Positions 39,117 through 47,792 of a stretch of 64,000 nt of DNA are shown piece after piece. The DNA comes from Xylophilus sp. GW821-FHT01B05 (GTDB lineage: Bacteria > Pseudomonadota > Gammaproteobacteria > Burkholderiales > Burkholderiaceae_C), in contig CP152408.1 in assembly GCA_038961845.1 (NCBI GenBank), forward strand, positions 2,604,001 to 2,668,000, in the 5' to 3' direction. The notes under the pieces were generated by a model that saw only the letters and a program-made list of their open reading frames with translations, made no database searches and was not told the DNA's origin. The translations under genes were made by a program, and so were the position numbers. Position 1 is the first letter of the stretch; every line of letters begins with the position of its first letter.

Positions 39117-40553
39117 ATGCGCACCTTTCTCTGGCACGACTACGAAACCTTCGGCGCGGTGCCGCGCCGCGACCGGCCGTCTCAGTTTGCGGCGATTCGC
39201 ACCGACGCAGACCTGAACGAGGTTGGCGAGCCGCTGATGCTGTACTGCCAGCCGGCGCCGGATTTTTTGCCCAACCCCGAGGCCTGCCTGCTCACCGGCA
39301 TCACGCCGCAGCTGTGCCTGGAGCGCGGCGTTCCCGAGCATGAATTTGCCGCGCAGATCGAGCAGGCCTTTGCCCAGACCGGCACCATCGGCGTGGGCTA
39401 CAACACCATCCGCTTTGACGACGAGGTGACGCGCTTCCTGTTCTGGCGCAACCTGATCGACGCCTATGCGCGCGAATGGCAGAACGACTGCGGCCGCTGG
39501 GATTTGCTGGACGTCGTGCGGCTGACCTACGCGCTGCGGCCCGAAGGCATCGTCTGGCCCAAGAAAGAAGACGGCAGCCCGAGCTTCAAGCTGGAGCATC
39601 TGGCGCGTGCCAACGGCCTGTTGCACGAGGCGGCGCACGATGCGCTGTCTGACGTACGCGCCACCATCGCGCTGGCGCGGCTGATCCGCGACAAGCAGCC
39701 GCGCCTGTTCGAGTTTGCGCTGGGCCTGCACAAGAAGGACCGCGTCGCCGCCGAACTGGGCCTGCCCGTCACCGTGCAAAGCGCCAAGCCCTTCCTGCAC
39801 ATATCCGGCATGTTCCCGGCCGAGCGCGGCTGCATTGCTGTGATGTGGCCGCTGGCCCAGCACCCAACCAACAAGAACGAGATCCTGGCCTGGGACCTGG
39901 CGCATGACCCGGCTGAGCTGGCAAGGCTCAGCGCCGAGGACATCCGCCTGCGCCTGTTCACCCGCAGCGCCGACCTGCCCGAGGGCATGACGCGGCTGCC
40001 TTTGAAGAGCGTGCACCTGAACAAATCGCCCATGGTGGTGGGCAACCTGCGCACCCTCACGCCGCCCATGGTGGCCAAGTGGCAGATCGACATGGACCAG
40101 GCCGCGCGCCACGCAGAGGCGGCCCGCAGCCTGCCCGACCTGTCCGCCATCTGGGCCGAGGTGTTCCGCCGCCCGGAGGAGGGCGCGCGCGACGTGGACG
40201 AAGACCTCTACGGCGGCTTTGTCGGCAACAACGACCGGCGCGAGCTGAACCATCTGCGCGGCCTATCGCCCACCGGGCTGGCGGCCGCGCGCAGCAGCTT
40301 TGCCGACCCACGGCTGGAAGAACTGGTGTTTCGCTACCGCGCCCGCAACTTCCCGGCCACGCTGTCGGCGGAAGAGGCCGAGCGCTGGATGGCGCACCGC
40401 GCTGAGCGTTTGCTGGAGGGTGCGGGCGGCGCGTTGGCGGTGGATGATTACTTTGCGCAGATCGACGCGCTGGGGGAAACGGCGGATGAGAGGGGGGAGG
40501 GGATTCTGGGGGCGTTGTATGACTACGCGGAAGCGATCGTGCCGGCGGCCTGA
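39117..40553 (+). CDS. sbcB: Exodeoxyribonuclease I
   Basis: A 478-residue 3'-5' single-strand DNA exonuclease. The DnaQ-like motif I is FLWHDYETFG, followed by GYNTIRFDDEVTRFLFWRN, with HDALSDVRATIALARL as the last exonuclease motif. The C-terminal part fits the SH3-like and helical domains of ExoI. The start MRTFLWHDYETFG is the conserved N-terminus; a TTG 24 bases upstream is a poorer choice. It follows cls closely. The AT-rich peptide island begins 87 bases after its stop. Confidence 0.93.
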   Translation: MRTFLWHDYETFGAVPRRDRPSQFAAIRTDADLNEVGEPLMLYCQPAPDFLPNPEACLLTGITPQLCLERGVPEHEFAAQIEQAFAQTGTIGVGYNTIRFDDEVTRFLFWRNLIDAYAREWQNDCGRWDLLDVVRLTYALRPEGIVWPKKEDGSPSFKLEHLARANGLLHEAAHDALSDVRATIALARLIRDKQPRLFEFALGLHKKDRVAAELGLPVTVQSAKPFLHISGMFPAERGCIAVMWPLAQHPTNKNEILAWDLAHDPAELARLSAEDIRLRLFTRSADLPEGMTRLPLKSVHLNKSPMVVGNLRTLTPPMVAKWQIDMDQAARHAEAARSLPDLSAIWAEVFRRPEEGARDVDEDLYGGFVGNNDRRELNHLRGLSPTGLAAARSSFADPRLEELVFRYRARNFPATLSAEEAERWMAHRAERLLEGAGGALAVDDYFAQIDALGETADERGEGILGALYDYAEAIVPAA

Positions 40554-40601
40554 GTGCTGCTTGCGACGCCGCACGCCAGTGGCTAGGACGATCGGGTCAA
40601 A

Positions 40602-40614
40602 GCCTTCGCAAGGC
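40602..40614 (-). terminator. Weak terminator-like hairpin after the peptide island
   Basis: Minus strand GCCTT-GCG-AAGGC followed by TTTGACC, 26 bases after the TolC-like stop. The stem is short, so this is only a candidate. Confidence 0.3.
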
Positions 40615-40639
40615 GCTGGACGGCAAGGCGATTCAAAAA

Positions 40640-42034
40640 TCACGGCCTTTGCGTCAAAGTTACAGCATCAAGCCCACCGATATTCATCAATAGTTCGATC
40701 CTCGTAATATTCCAATTGGTTAGCGATTGGAGTCGGATTTGTTTTGCGCTTGACAATGCCCCTTGAGCGGATAGCAGTTCTAAAATGGTACCAACTCCCC
40801 CTTTATAACGGCCACGAGAAATCTCGAATGATTGGGTAGCTATTCGCAAGAGATCATTGGAGAAACCAATATCTCTTTCCATTGCTTCCAATTTCTTTTG
40901 ACTATCAAGAACAGCGACGGCGACCTTCATTTTTGTGTCGGCCAAATCTAATTCTGCTACATCTCTTTTTGCCTTAGCGATTCCAACTTCAGCATTTCGT
41001 GCCCCTCCCTCATACAAAGGGATTTTTATATTTACTCCAATATTTCGCACAATGCTTCTGGTGTCAGAAGGTGGAATGCCATTGATCCGTGTGTTACTTA
41101 ACGTCGCGACCAGGGAAATAGACGGCCTCCCCTCAGCGATAGTGGACTTAATGTTTGCCTCGGCAGCAGCCAATTGAGACTGAGCAGCCCGGATCTCAGG
41201 ATGATCGCGCAAACTAACGGTGAGCAATCGCATCAAATCTTCGCCAGCACGTCGATTCGGCGAGGAAAGCTCCAACTCTGACGCCACGATATTCTGTCCA
41301 ATGGTATCTGAGGCGATGGCCAAAGCATCGCGAGCCTTTTCAAGTTCAAGCTTCGCCTTTGATTCATCAAGAAGACTTTGCTGATAGGCAGTTTCAGCTT
41401 GCAATTTATCGGCCAAAGCTCCAACTCCGCCGTTATATTTTGCTGCGGCAACTTCAACACTGTTTTGGGCATTCTTCGTGGCATCTGAATATGCTAGAAC
41501 CCCGCCCTGTGCGGACACCAAGGTAAAGTACATCTCGGCAGCATCGAATATCACTTGCTGGCTTACGGAATCTTTAAGAAAATTCTCAGAAATTAATAAC
41601 TCTCTGGCTCTATCAATATTTGATCCCGTTTTCCCAAAGTCTAAAAGCAGCCAACTTAGCGCAAGGCTTTTCACATCATTATTTACGCGAGCAACATAAT
41701 TCGCAGAAGGAACTTTCTCTTCCGCAAACGACGATCGACCGAATTTCCTTTGCCACTCAAAATCCACCTGTGGGAGTAGAGCCGCTTCGCTAAGTCGAAG
41801 CTCTTCTTCACGTTGTCGTATTAGAGCGTAGGCCCGATAAGTTTTTGGATTAATGCATAGATTTCGATAGATAAGATCCATCAATTTTATAGGGCCGCCT
41901 AAAATAGACGGGCAGTCATTACGACCGCGCAATGAATTTACTCCAAAAACCCCCTCAGACCGAACATCGGATGCTGCGACCAAAACGACGAATAATCCAA
42001 TAAGTGCTGCCACTCCAGCTGTAAGGCGGGACAT
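40640..42034 (-). CDS. TolC-family outer membrane channel of the peptide exporter
   Basis: A 464-residue outer-membrane factor. A signal peptide (LTAGVAALIGLFVVLVAAS) is followed by two TolC-type repeats rich in long amphipathic helices, for example LRLSEAALLPQVDFEWQRKF and NAEVGIAKAKRDVAELDLA. It should form the trimeric duct that connects to the HlyD-like adaptor. Its ATG is directly adjacent to the transporter stop. It is the last gene of the island and shares its low GC content. A dedicated TolC inside the operon makes the export route self-contained. Confidence 0.88.
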   Translation of the reverse strand: MSRLTAGVAALIGLFVVLVAASDVRSEGVFGVNSLRGRNDCPSILGGPIKLMDLIYRNLCINPKTYRAYALIRQREEELRLSEAALLPQVDFEWQRKFGRSSFAEEKVPSANYVARVNNDVKSLALSWLLLDFGKTGSNIDRARELLISENFLKDSVSQQVIFDAAEMYFTLVSAQGGVLAYSDATKNAQNSVEVAAAKYNGGVGALADKLQAETAYQQSLLDESKAKLELEKARDALAIASDTIGQNIVASELELSSPNRRAGEDLMRLLTVSLRDHPEIRAAQSQLAAAEANIKSTIAEGRPSISLVATLSNTRINGIPPSDTRSIVRNIGVNIKIPLYEGGARNAEVGIAKAKRDVAELDLADTKMKVAVAVLDSQKKLEAMERDIGFSNDLLRIATQSFEISRGRYKGGVGTILELLSAQGALSSAKQIRLQSLTNWNITRIELLMNIGGLDAVTLTQRP

Positions 42035-44194
42035 CTATGCCGCCTCTCCAAATGGAATCTTGTGCAATTGATCGTTGCGTGTCTCATCCACGACCTTCCC
42101 CATACTTAGGGTCACAACACGATCGGCAGAGGCAATCGTCTCCTGGCGGTGGGCTATTATAATTCTTGTCACTTTAAGATTTTTGATTGCCTCATTTACT
42201 TCATTCTCCTTACGAGCATCCAAATGACTAGTTGCCTCGTCTAAAAAAAGTATCTTGGGTTTTTTATAAAGGGCCCGCGCTAACAATACGCGTTGCTTTT
42301 GTCCGCCTGAAAGAACAGTGCCCATATCGCCGACCAAAGTATTATATCGCATAGGCATGCGCTCTATATCATCTGCGATCCCTGCCATGGCAGCACAATC
42401 CCGTGCAAACTTCTTATCTGGACTGGGGTCGAAAAATGAAATGTTGTCAAATATCGATCCAGCAAAAAGAACATCGTCCTGAAGAACAGTTCCAAACATC
42501 TTTCTTATGTTTTCGTCCCCAATGTTTTTTCTATCTTTCCCACCAAAAAATATTTCCCCCTCGTAGGGCCCGAGAACTCCTAGGAGCACATTAATCAGTG
42601 TAGTTTTCCCGCATCCAGACGCGCCAACGATAGCGACAGACTCACCGGCTGCTATATCTAGATCAACTCCGTTGAGAATCCATTCTTCTTGGTCCCCATA
42701 ACGAAAACGTAATTTTCGAACGCCAATGCTGGGCTCAACAATCGAATCATCATCGAAATGACTCAATGATGACTCAGGGCCAGTAAAAACAATATCTGAC
42801 AGACGGTCTCCATAAAGTCGAAGCATTCTCAGATCGACTACTTTTTCTATAAAGTTCGTCATTCGTGCATCGAATTGAAGTCTGTATGAATTGAATGCCA
42901 GCAACGCACCGACGCTAAACGTGCCGTCCAAAACCAGACCCGCTCCAATCCAAATAACAAGAATGGTTTCCAGTGCAATTAGAATTCCTGTGATCGATTT
43001 ATACAGGAGTTGAATTTTTTGCGACTGAATATCAGAATTAATCTGCTCAGAGAAAATTGCTAGCCAAGACGAGCGACGGATATCTTGGCGTTGGAAGAGC
43101 TTAATTGTTTTAATGCCCCTTACTGTTTCCAATAAATGGCTTTGTTGCTTTGCGGCGTGAATAATATGTTCCGCCGAAACAGATTTGAGGGGGGCGTACC
43201 AATACCACCTCGCCAATGCATAAAGCGCCATGGTGCAAATAACCACCGCAGCGAGCGGTCGGCTATAAATCAACATCATGATGAGCGTTAGGATGCTCAT
43301 AAAACCGTCCAGCATGACCTCCAGAGCAGACGTCGTCAGAGTACGTTGAATTTGATCAATCGAACCAAATCTGGAGATCACGTCACCTAAATGCCGCTTC
43401 TCAAAATATTGAATGGGCAATTTCAGGAGATGTGAAAATACATTCCCGCGCCATTGAAGGTTTATCGTGGCACCCATCATTGCAAGGGCCCAGCTACGGC
43501 CAGCAGAAATTACCTGCTGCATGATCAGTAGCAACCCAAAGCCAATTGCCAGGGTAGTGAGTAAATCTCGATCCGCCGCTACCAGAACGTTATCCACCGT
43601 CCATTGCAGGAAAAGTGGGCTTGCCACAGCCATTATTTCTAATGAAATGGCCAGAAGTAGAATTTGAGACAGAAAAAGCCGCAAGCCGTTAAGATGCCCG
43701 ATTAGCGCGGAAAAACGATATGACTCCACCTTTTTCTGAGGACGAAAGTCTGTACCTGGCCAAAGCTCAAGGGCGACACCAGTAAAACTTCGAGATAGCT
43801 CACTGCTGCTGCAAATTCGCTCGCCGAACGCCGGGTCTACTATAACAACTGAATCTGATTTGACCCCTTTTAGGACGACAAAATGATTGAAGTTCCAATG
43901 AAGAATACAGGGAAGGCGCAGATGACGAAGGCTTTCCAACTCTGCTTTCACAGGGCGGGCCGCCAGTCCTATTTTTCCCGAAATTTCTATTATATTTGCG
44001 AGACTCATGCCTTTCATCGAAACTGAGAATCGCTGCCGTAGCTGGGATAGATCTACGAGAAAGTCGTAGTAGCTAGCCACCATGGCCAAACATGCCAAGC
44101 CACATTCGGCTGCTTCCGTTTGCAACACAACGGGAAGCCGCTTGCCTCGACTAAAAATGTCGGGGGCAACCCCCTTAAGAGGCGATGGATTCAT
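42035..44194 (-). CDS. Peptidase-containing ABC transporter (C39 domain)
   Basis: A 719-residue inner-membrane exporter that cuts the leader after a double glycine and pumps out the core peptide. The C39 peptidase domain has its catalytic Cys31 in AAECGLACLAMV, His104 in NFNHFVVLKG and Asp120 in IVDPAFG, all intact. Six membrane helices (about residues 160-440) precede an ABC domain with Walker A GASGCGKTT, signature LSGGQKQRVLLARAL and Walker B ILFLDEATSHLD. Its first base overlaps the adaptor stop. The substrate is almost certainly the 59-residue precursor at 47556, which has a matching VSGG site. Confidence 0.94.
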   Translation of the reverse strand: MNPSPLKGVAPDIFSRGKRLPVVLQTEAAECGLACLAMVASYYDFLVDLSQLRQRFSVSMKGMSLANIIEISGKIGLAARPVKAELESLRHLRLPCILHWNFNHFVVLKGVKSDSVVIVDPAFGERICSSSELSRSFTGVALELWPGTDFRPQKKVESYRFSALIGHLNGLRLFLSQILLLAISLEIMAVASPLFLQWTVDNVLVAADRDLLTTLAIGFGLLLIMQQVISAGRSWALAMMGATINLQWRGNVFSHLLKLPIQYFEKRHLGDVISRFGSIDQIQRTLTTSALEVMLDGFMSILTLIMMLIYSRPLAAVVICTMALYALARWYWYAPLKSVSAEHIIHAAKQQSHLLETVRGIKTIKLFQRQDIRRSSWLAIFSEQINSDIQSQKIQLLYKSITGILIALETILVIWIGAGLVLDGTFSVGALLAFNSYRLQFDARMTNFIEKVVDLRMLRLYGDRLSDIVFTGPESSLSHFDDDSIVEPSIGVRKLRFRYGDQEEWILNGVDLDIAAGESVAIVGASGCGKTTLINVLLGVLGPYEGEIFFGGKDRKNIGDENIRKMFGTVLQDDVLFAGSIFDNISFFDPSPDKKFARDCAAMAGIADDIERMPMRYNTLVGDMGTVLSGGQKQRVLLARALYKKPKILFLDEATSHLDARKENEVNEAIKNLKVTRIIIAHRQETIASADRVVTLSMGKVVDETRNDQLHKIPFGEAA

Positions 44195-45456
44195 TATTTA
44201 ATTTTCCCCGTTAAGCTATACAGAGGATCTAGAATCCATTCGAAAACTCGTCTTTCCTCTTGGAAAATGTCTGCTTCTAGCAGCATGCCTGCTTGGAGAG
44301 GCATCGGTTTTCCATATGCAGTAATTGTTTGCTTTCTAAGTTCTATCAGCACTCGATAAATAGGCTCTTTTTCGCCAATGATGCCATCCGCTTCAGGCAC
44401 GTCTTCCCGTGGCAACGAGACTCTTGAGACAAATTTGACGGTACCTTCTCCGTGCCTAAATTTTTGATATGGATAGGCCTGATATCGCAAGTTCACCATG
44501 TCACCGGCCATGATAAAACCGATGGCTTTGCTTGGAACGAAAAGATGCGCTTGGAGTAACGCGCCCTCAGGAACAATATTCACGAGCGGTCGACTTATCG
44601 AGACTTGCTGTCCCAATTCTGCCGTTTCCGCAGCCAGCGTCCCACTTTCTGGCGCAGAAATAGCCAATCCACGCTTTGCTTCGCTTTCGCTGTATTCCTG
44701 ACTAATAATGGCAATGTCTCGATTCAATTGAGATAATTGATTTTCGTATTTAAGCCTAGCACCAATCAGTTCGCTTTTTTGGAACATCAGTTCTCGACTA
44801 ACTGATGTTTGGTCACGTTCAACTGTAGTCAGTCGGGATGACTGTTCAATATAATCCTCCTGCTTTTGCTGCAGTTGATCTGCCGATATGTAATCGTTAT
44901 TGCGAAGGTTTCCATATCGATCTCGTGCAGAAAGTGCCAGCTCTACGCGCCGCTTTTGATTTTCAATTTGAATGACAATCTTTTGAAGCTCCAACTCTAA
45001 GCTTTGTATTTTATGTTCAGCTGCGGTTCGTTCTGAGATTTGCAACGCTTTTGTTTTCAAGATTTCATCTTGAAGATTTTGCTTTCTTATTTCGACTTGC
45101 TTGCTTATCTCTTTCTGAACATCGCCCCTCGTTCGACTTTGCCTGTCCGCGGTGATGACGTAAAGAATGTCACCTTTCTCTACGTGCTTTCCCTCGGAGG
45201 TATATTTCTCGGAGATAACTCCAGGCTGAGCCGCATAAACTTTTATCAGACCGCCCACTGGGACTAATTGGCCAGCGACTGTTGTTCTTTTTGTATAGCT
45301 ACCGAAAAATAGAAAAATTACAATTGCCAAGGAAAATGCCCCTCCTAATGTCGCAATAACGACCGTCGATATGGGGCGAGGGAAAAATACTGCTCCTAAG
45401 TATTGAGGTTGCTGGGAGCGTACCGCTGCTTCACGAAATAAAGGCGTAGATTTCAT
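44194..45456 (-). CDS. HlyD/CvaA-like membrane fusion protein
   Basis: A 420-residue periplasmic adaptor. One membrane anchor (STVVIATLGGAFSLAIVIFL, about residues 29-48) is followed by a lipoyl-like half (QPGVISEKYTSEGKHVEKGD), a long coiled-coil hairpin (about 110-260), the second lipoyl half (APESGTLAAETAELGQQV) and a barrel domain. It bridges the ABC transporter and the TolC-like channel, as in colicin V export. It is translationally coupled to the transporter. Confidence 0.9.
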   Translation of the reverse strand: MKSTPLFREAAVRSQQPQYLGAVFFPRPISTVVIATLGGAFSLAIVIFLFFGSYTKRTTVAGQLVPVGGLIKVYAAQPGVISEKYTSEGKHVEKGDILYVITADRQSRTRGDVQKEISKQVEIRKQNLQDEILKTKALQISERTAAEHKIQSLELELQKIVIQIENQKRRVELALSARDRYGNLRNNDYISADQLQQKQEDYIEQSSRLTTVERDQTSVSRELMFQKSELIGARLKYENQLSQLNRDIAIISQEYSESEAKRGLAISAPESGTLAAETAELGQQVSISRPLVNIVPEGALLQAHLFVPSKAIGFIMAGDMVNLRYQAYPYQKFRHGEGTVKFVSRVSLPREDVPEADGIIGEKEPIYRVLIELRKQTITAYGKPMPLQAGMLLEADIFQEERRVFEWILDPLYSLTGKIK

Positions 45457-45486
45457 TGGTTTGAAGGCCAGTGAATTCGAACAACT

Positions 45487-46455
45487 TTAGAATATTGAAT
45501 AGATATTTTTTCTCTTGTCGAAGATGACAATGCGATTGAAAAATAGCTTGTTCCCGATGATGTTTAACCAATTTTGACTTGGTGAAGACGAGCTATAAAT
45601 TTCTGTGACGTCCAAATGCTGGCCTCCGAGCGCAATGCGAAGTTGAACGACCTTGCCATAGACGTCTATATATTCCCCCCATGATGGCAGATTCATCTTC
45701 TTATCCGCTTGATCGAATGACCCGCGCGAGAGAATTTTCCACTTCTCTTGTGGCAACGTTATTTCAAACATACTGGTTCCAGTATCAAAAATAGCGACGT
45801 CTTTTTGACCTTCCATTTCGAAAGGCAGAACTATCTTGTTATTCAGATGTTTGTACGAGGATAAATATGGATGAAAGGAGCGAAAATAGCGGCCCTCCAA
45901 TTGGTCAAGCGTCGCAGCAGAAAGAATATAGATTCGTTGCCTTGGATAATCTATGGCGAAGCCTGTGTCACCCAAAAACTCCAAGCCTAGCGTTCCCACA
46001 AGGGGGGCGCCGTCATCTTCCGCGTCGTTGGGATTTAAATCCTTTTTGAATGAAAAATTCACTGCTGTTTTAGGAAAATTTCCCTCAAATTTGACATCTA
46101 AAGATTCTCTCTCCTCTCCTTGATTGACAAGTCGTGATGTTTTTGATTTTGAATTTTCTGACAGGGCCTTCTCATAGAGGAGATTCTTTGGAACTCCGGT
46201 GTCAAATTGGAGCTGAAGACTTTCATTCGTTGACGTATCCCTAAAATGGATCATCATCGCGGCCCGCTCATAGGTGACGCCATGATTTTCAGCCGATGCC
46301 CAATCAAAACCGATCCACTTTTCACTTTCAGTCAACCCGTGAAAATATTCCACTTGAGTTTGCGTGATTGACTTCTTATGTTCGTCAGGAACGGCGCAGG
46401 CCGTCATGACACTCATTGCAACCATTATAAGTATGAATGTATGTTTTTTGATCAT
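45487..46455 (-). CDS. Lipoprotein with two aspartyl-protease DTG motifs
   Basis: A 322-residue putative periplasmic lipoprotein. Residues 1-20 form a signal with lipobox MTAC (Cys20), and Ala at +2 predicts the outer membrane. Two DTG motifs occur: LQFDTGVPKNLL (Asp85) and VAIFDTGTSMFEITL (Asp224). Each is followed by the hydrophobic pattern seen in retropepsin-like domains: TLGLEFL...FAIDYPRQRIYI and IIGNKLFF...IVIFDKRKNIYS. The two halves look like a tandem duplication that could form a pepsin-like two-lobed enzyme. It starts two bases after the radical SAM stop. A role in maturing or degrading the exported peptide, or in immunity, is inferred. Confidence 0.75.
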   Translation of the reverse strand: MIKKHTFILIMVAMSVMTACAVPDEHKKSITQTQVEYFHGLTESEKWIGFDWASAENHGVTYERAAMMIHFRDTSTNESLQLQFDTGVPKNLLYEKALSENSKSKTSRLVNQGEERESLDVKFEGNFPKTAVNFSFKKDLNPNDAEDDGAPLVGTLGLEFLGDTGFAIDYPRQRIYILSAATLDQLEGRYFRSFHPYLSSYKHLNNKIVLPFEMEGQKDVAIFDTGTSMFEITLPQEKWKILSRGSFDQADKKMNLPSWGEYIDVYGKVVQLRIALGGQHLDVTEIYSSSSPSQNWLNIIGNKLFFNRIVIFDKRKNIYSIF

Positions 46456-46457
46456 TG

Positions 46458-47495
46458 TCAGTCAAGGGCTTTTGCTGGGACGAAATTTATTATCTTTTCT
46501 TTGCCTGGAAACTGGGTCAATGGACATGCAAGGTCTAACTGAGATAACGTGGAAAATCCACGCATCCATGGACGCAATTTGGAGTTGTCAAGACTAAGAC
46601 TTCCGTCCGGGTGAATTTCACCAATGTCATTGAAAGACTCATTTAATGCGACGGTACATTTTGCAATTCGACCATTTGCACGGATTAATAGTGAGTTTGG
46701 TTTTGCTGCGTAACATATGTATTCACTATGTGTCGAAATTGGAGATAGGCCGCCGTTTCCCGCAATATTGTCAGTTAATCTTTTTACTCTCTCTTCACTA
46801 TCTTTGTAATCCAACGTCTTTATGGATTCCGCATTGGGCCCTCCGTAATTGGAAATTCTTTTGAGGAATATTTTAAACCTCGAATCCCCGCCAATTATGG
46901 TTTGCAATTCACTTAGAAGGGATTCGATTCCACTCAAATTGGTCGGCATAAGATGTAGTCGCAGCGTGATGCTAAATGGGAGATCACTGGCGTGGAGTTC
47001 TCTAATGTTTCGCATGATCACGCCATAAGTGCCGCCACCCGATAGAAGTGGCCTGCTTCTGTTGTGTGTCTTCTCATCTCCATCTAGGGATATCTGAAAG
47101 TCACTCTGGCCGAGTTCGACTAATCTGCTGGCCGTCTTGAGATTAAGCTTGTACCCATTGGTCGTAATATGTCCTTGTGCGAAATTTACTTTCTTTCCGA
47201 TACAGGAGTTCTTCGCGTAAGTTGCGATATCTTCTATAATGTCCAAAGCAGCCAGTGGTTCCCCTCCGAACCAGACAAGTCGTAGATGGTCCAACTCGGA
47301 CACGCGGTGGTCAATAAGATTTTTGATGCCCCTTACCACATCCGGTTTCATTTTGCCAATGCTGAAATCTTCGTAGCAATATGTGCATCTGAAGTTGCAT
47401 TGCTCCGTAGGAAATATGGTGAGTTCTAAAGCTCTCGTGGTGAGAGCTTTTCTAATTGTTTTTAAGCTGTAACCAGTTTCCATGCCAAGGCCCAT
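46458..47495 (-). CDS. Radical SAM peptide-modifying enzyme (SPASM-like C-terminus)
   Basis: A 345-residue enzyme. The 4Fe-4S site is Cys33, Cys37 and Cys40 in EQCNFRCTYCYE, followed by VWFGGEPLAA and the strand motif FQISLDGDEKTHN. The last 90 residues contain further Cys (YICYAAKPNSLLIRANGRI, AKCTV, LACPL), as in SPASM or twitch domains that hold extra clusters. Enzymes of this type form thioether or carbon-carbon crosslinks in small peptides. It lies directly downstream of the precursor gene, separated by a strong stem-loop. No separate leader-recognition domain is visible. The start may be the ATG at 47495 or that at 47483. Confidence 0.88.
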   Translation of the reverse strand: MGLGMETGYSLKTIRKALTTRALELTIFPTEQCNFRCTYCYEDFSIGKMKPDVVRGIKNLIDHRVSELDHLRLVWFGGEPLAALDIIEDIATYAKNSCIGKKVNFAQGHITTNGYKLNLKTASRLVELGQSDFQISLDGDEKTHNRSRPLLSGGGTYGVIMRNIRELHASDLPFSITLRLHLMPTNLSGIESLLSELQTIIGGDSRFKIFLKRISNYGGPNAESIKTLDYKDSEERVKRLTDNIAGNGGLSPISTHSEYICYAAKPNSLLIRANGRIAKCTVALNESFNDIGEIHPDGSLSLDNSKLRPWMRGFSTLSQLDLACPLTQFPGKEKIINFVPAKALD

Positions 47496-47516
47496 TTTTG
47501 GTAAATTTAATTGTGA

Positions 47517-47543
47517 GAGTTCGCGACATATAGTCGCGAACTC
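47517..47543 (-). promoter_or_regulatory. Stem-loop between precursor and radical SAM genes
   Basis: An 11-pair perfect stem (GAGTTCGCGAC / GTCGCGAACTC) with a five-base AT loop, 13 bases after the precursor stop. It is not followed by a T-run, so it is more likely to protect the 3' end of the precursor message or cause partial termination than to be a full terminator. That would yield more precursor than enzyme. Confidence 0.65.
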
Positions 47544-47555
47544 GAGTGCTAAACC

Positions 47556-47735
47556 TTAGGCCTTACATTCGTTGCAGGCATAGAAATTAATAGTTATTCC
47601 TGCCATATCATCGGCACTATCGCTGTCTGAACGAAGTCCGCCGGAAACCAATTCCAGCATCGCTGGATCGTCAAGCACTACGATTCGACCATGCGCATCC
47701 AGATTGATCGCGTCAACATTCAGCATTTTCTTCAT
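47556..47735 (-). CDS. RiPP precursor peptide with double-glycine leader
   Basis: A 59-residue peptide. Residues 1-33 are a leader that begins MKKMLNVDAINLD and ends MLELVSGG, a typical GG site for C39 peptidases. The core, residues 34-59, starts with an acidic Ser/Asp stretch (LRSDSDSADD) and ends INFYACNECKA, with two Cys three apart (54 and 57). AGGAG lies about ten bases upstream of the ATG. The gene sits between the Fic-domain and radical SAM genes on the same strand. Candidate modification sites are the Cys pair, Ser36, Ser38, Ser40, Thr48 and Tyr52. I do not recognise the peptide as a member of a named class. Confidence 0.85.
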   Translation of the reverse strand: MKKMLNVDAINLDAHGRIVVLDDPAMLELVSGGLRSDSDSADDMAGITINFYACNECKA

Positions 47736-47792
47736 TTCTAACTCCTAATGATTTCAGCCATTTTTCACATCTCTCTTAGCAGGCTGTATTGC

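Noticed and set aside
45964..45972. A third DTG in the lipoprotein (GDTGF, residues 162-166)
   Set aside because: It is not preceded by the hydrophobic strand of the catalytic motif and is close to the end of the first repeat, so it is likely chance.
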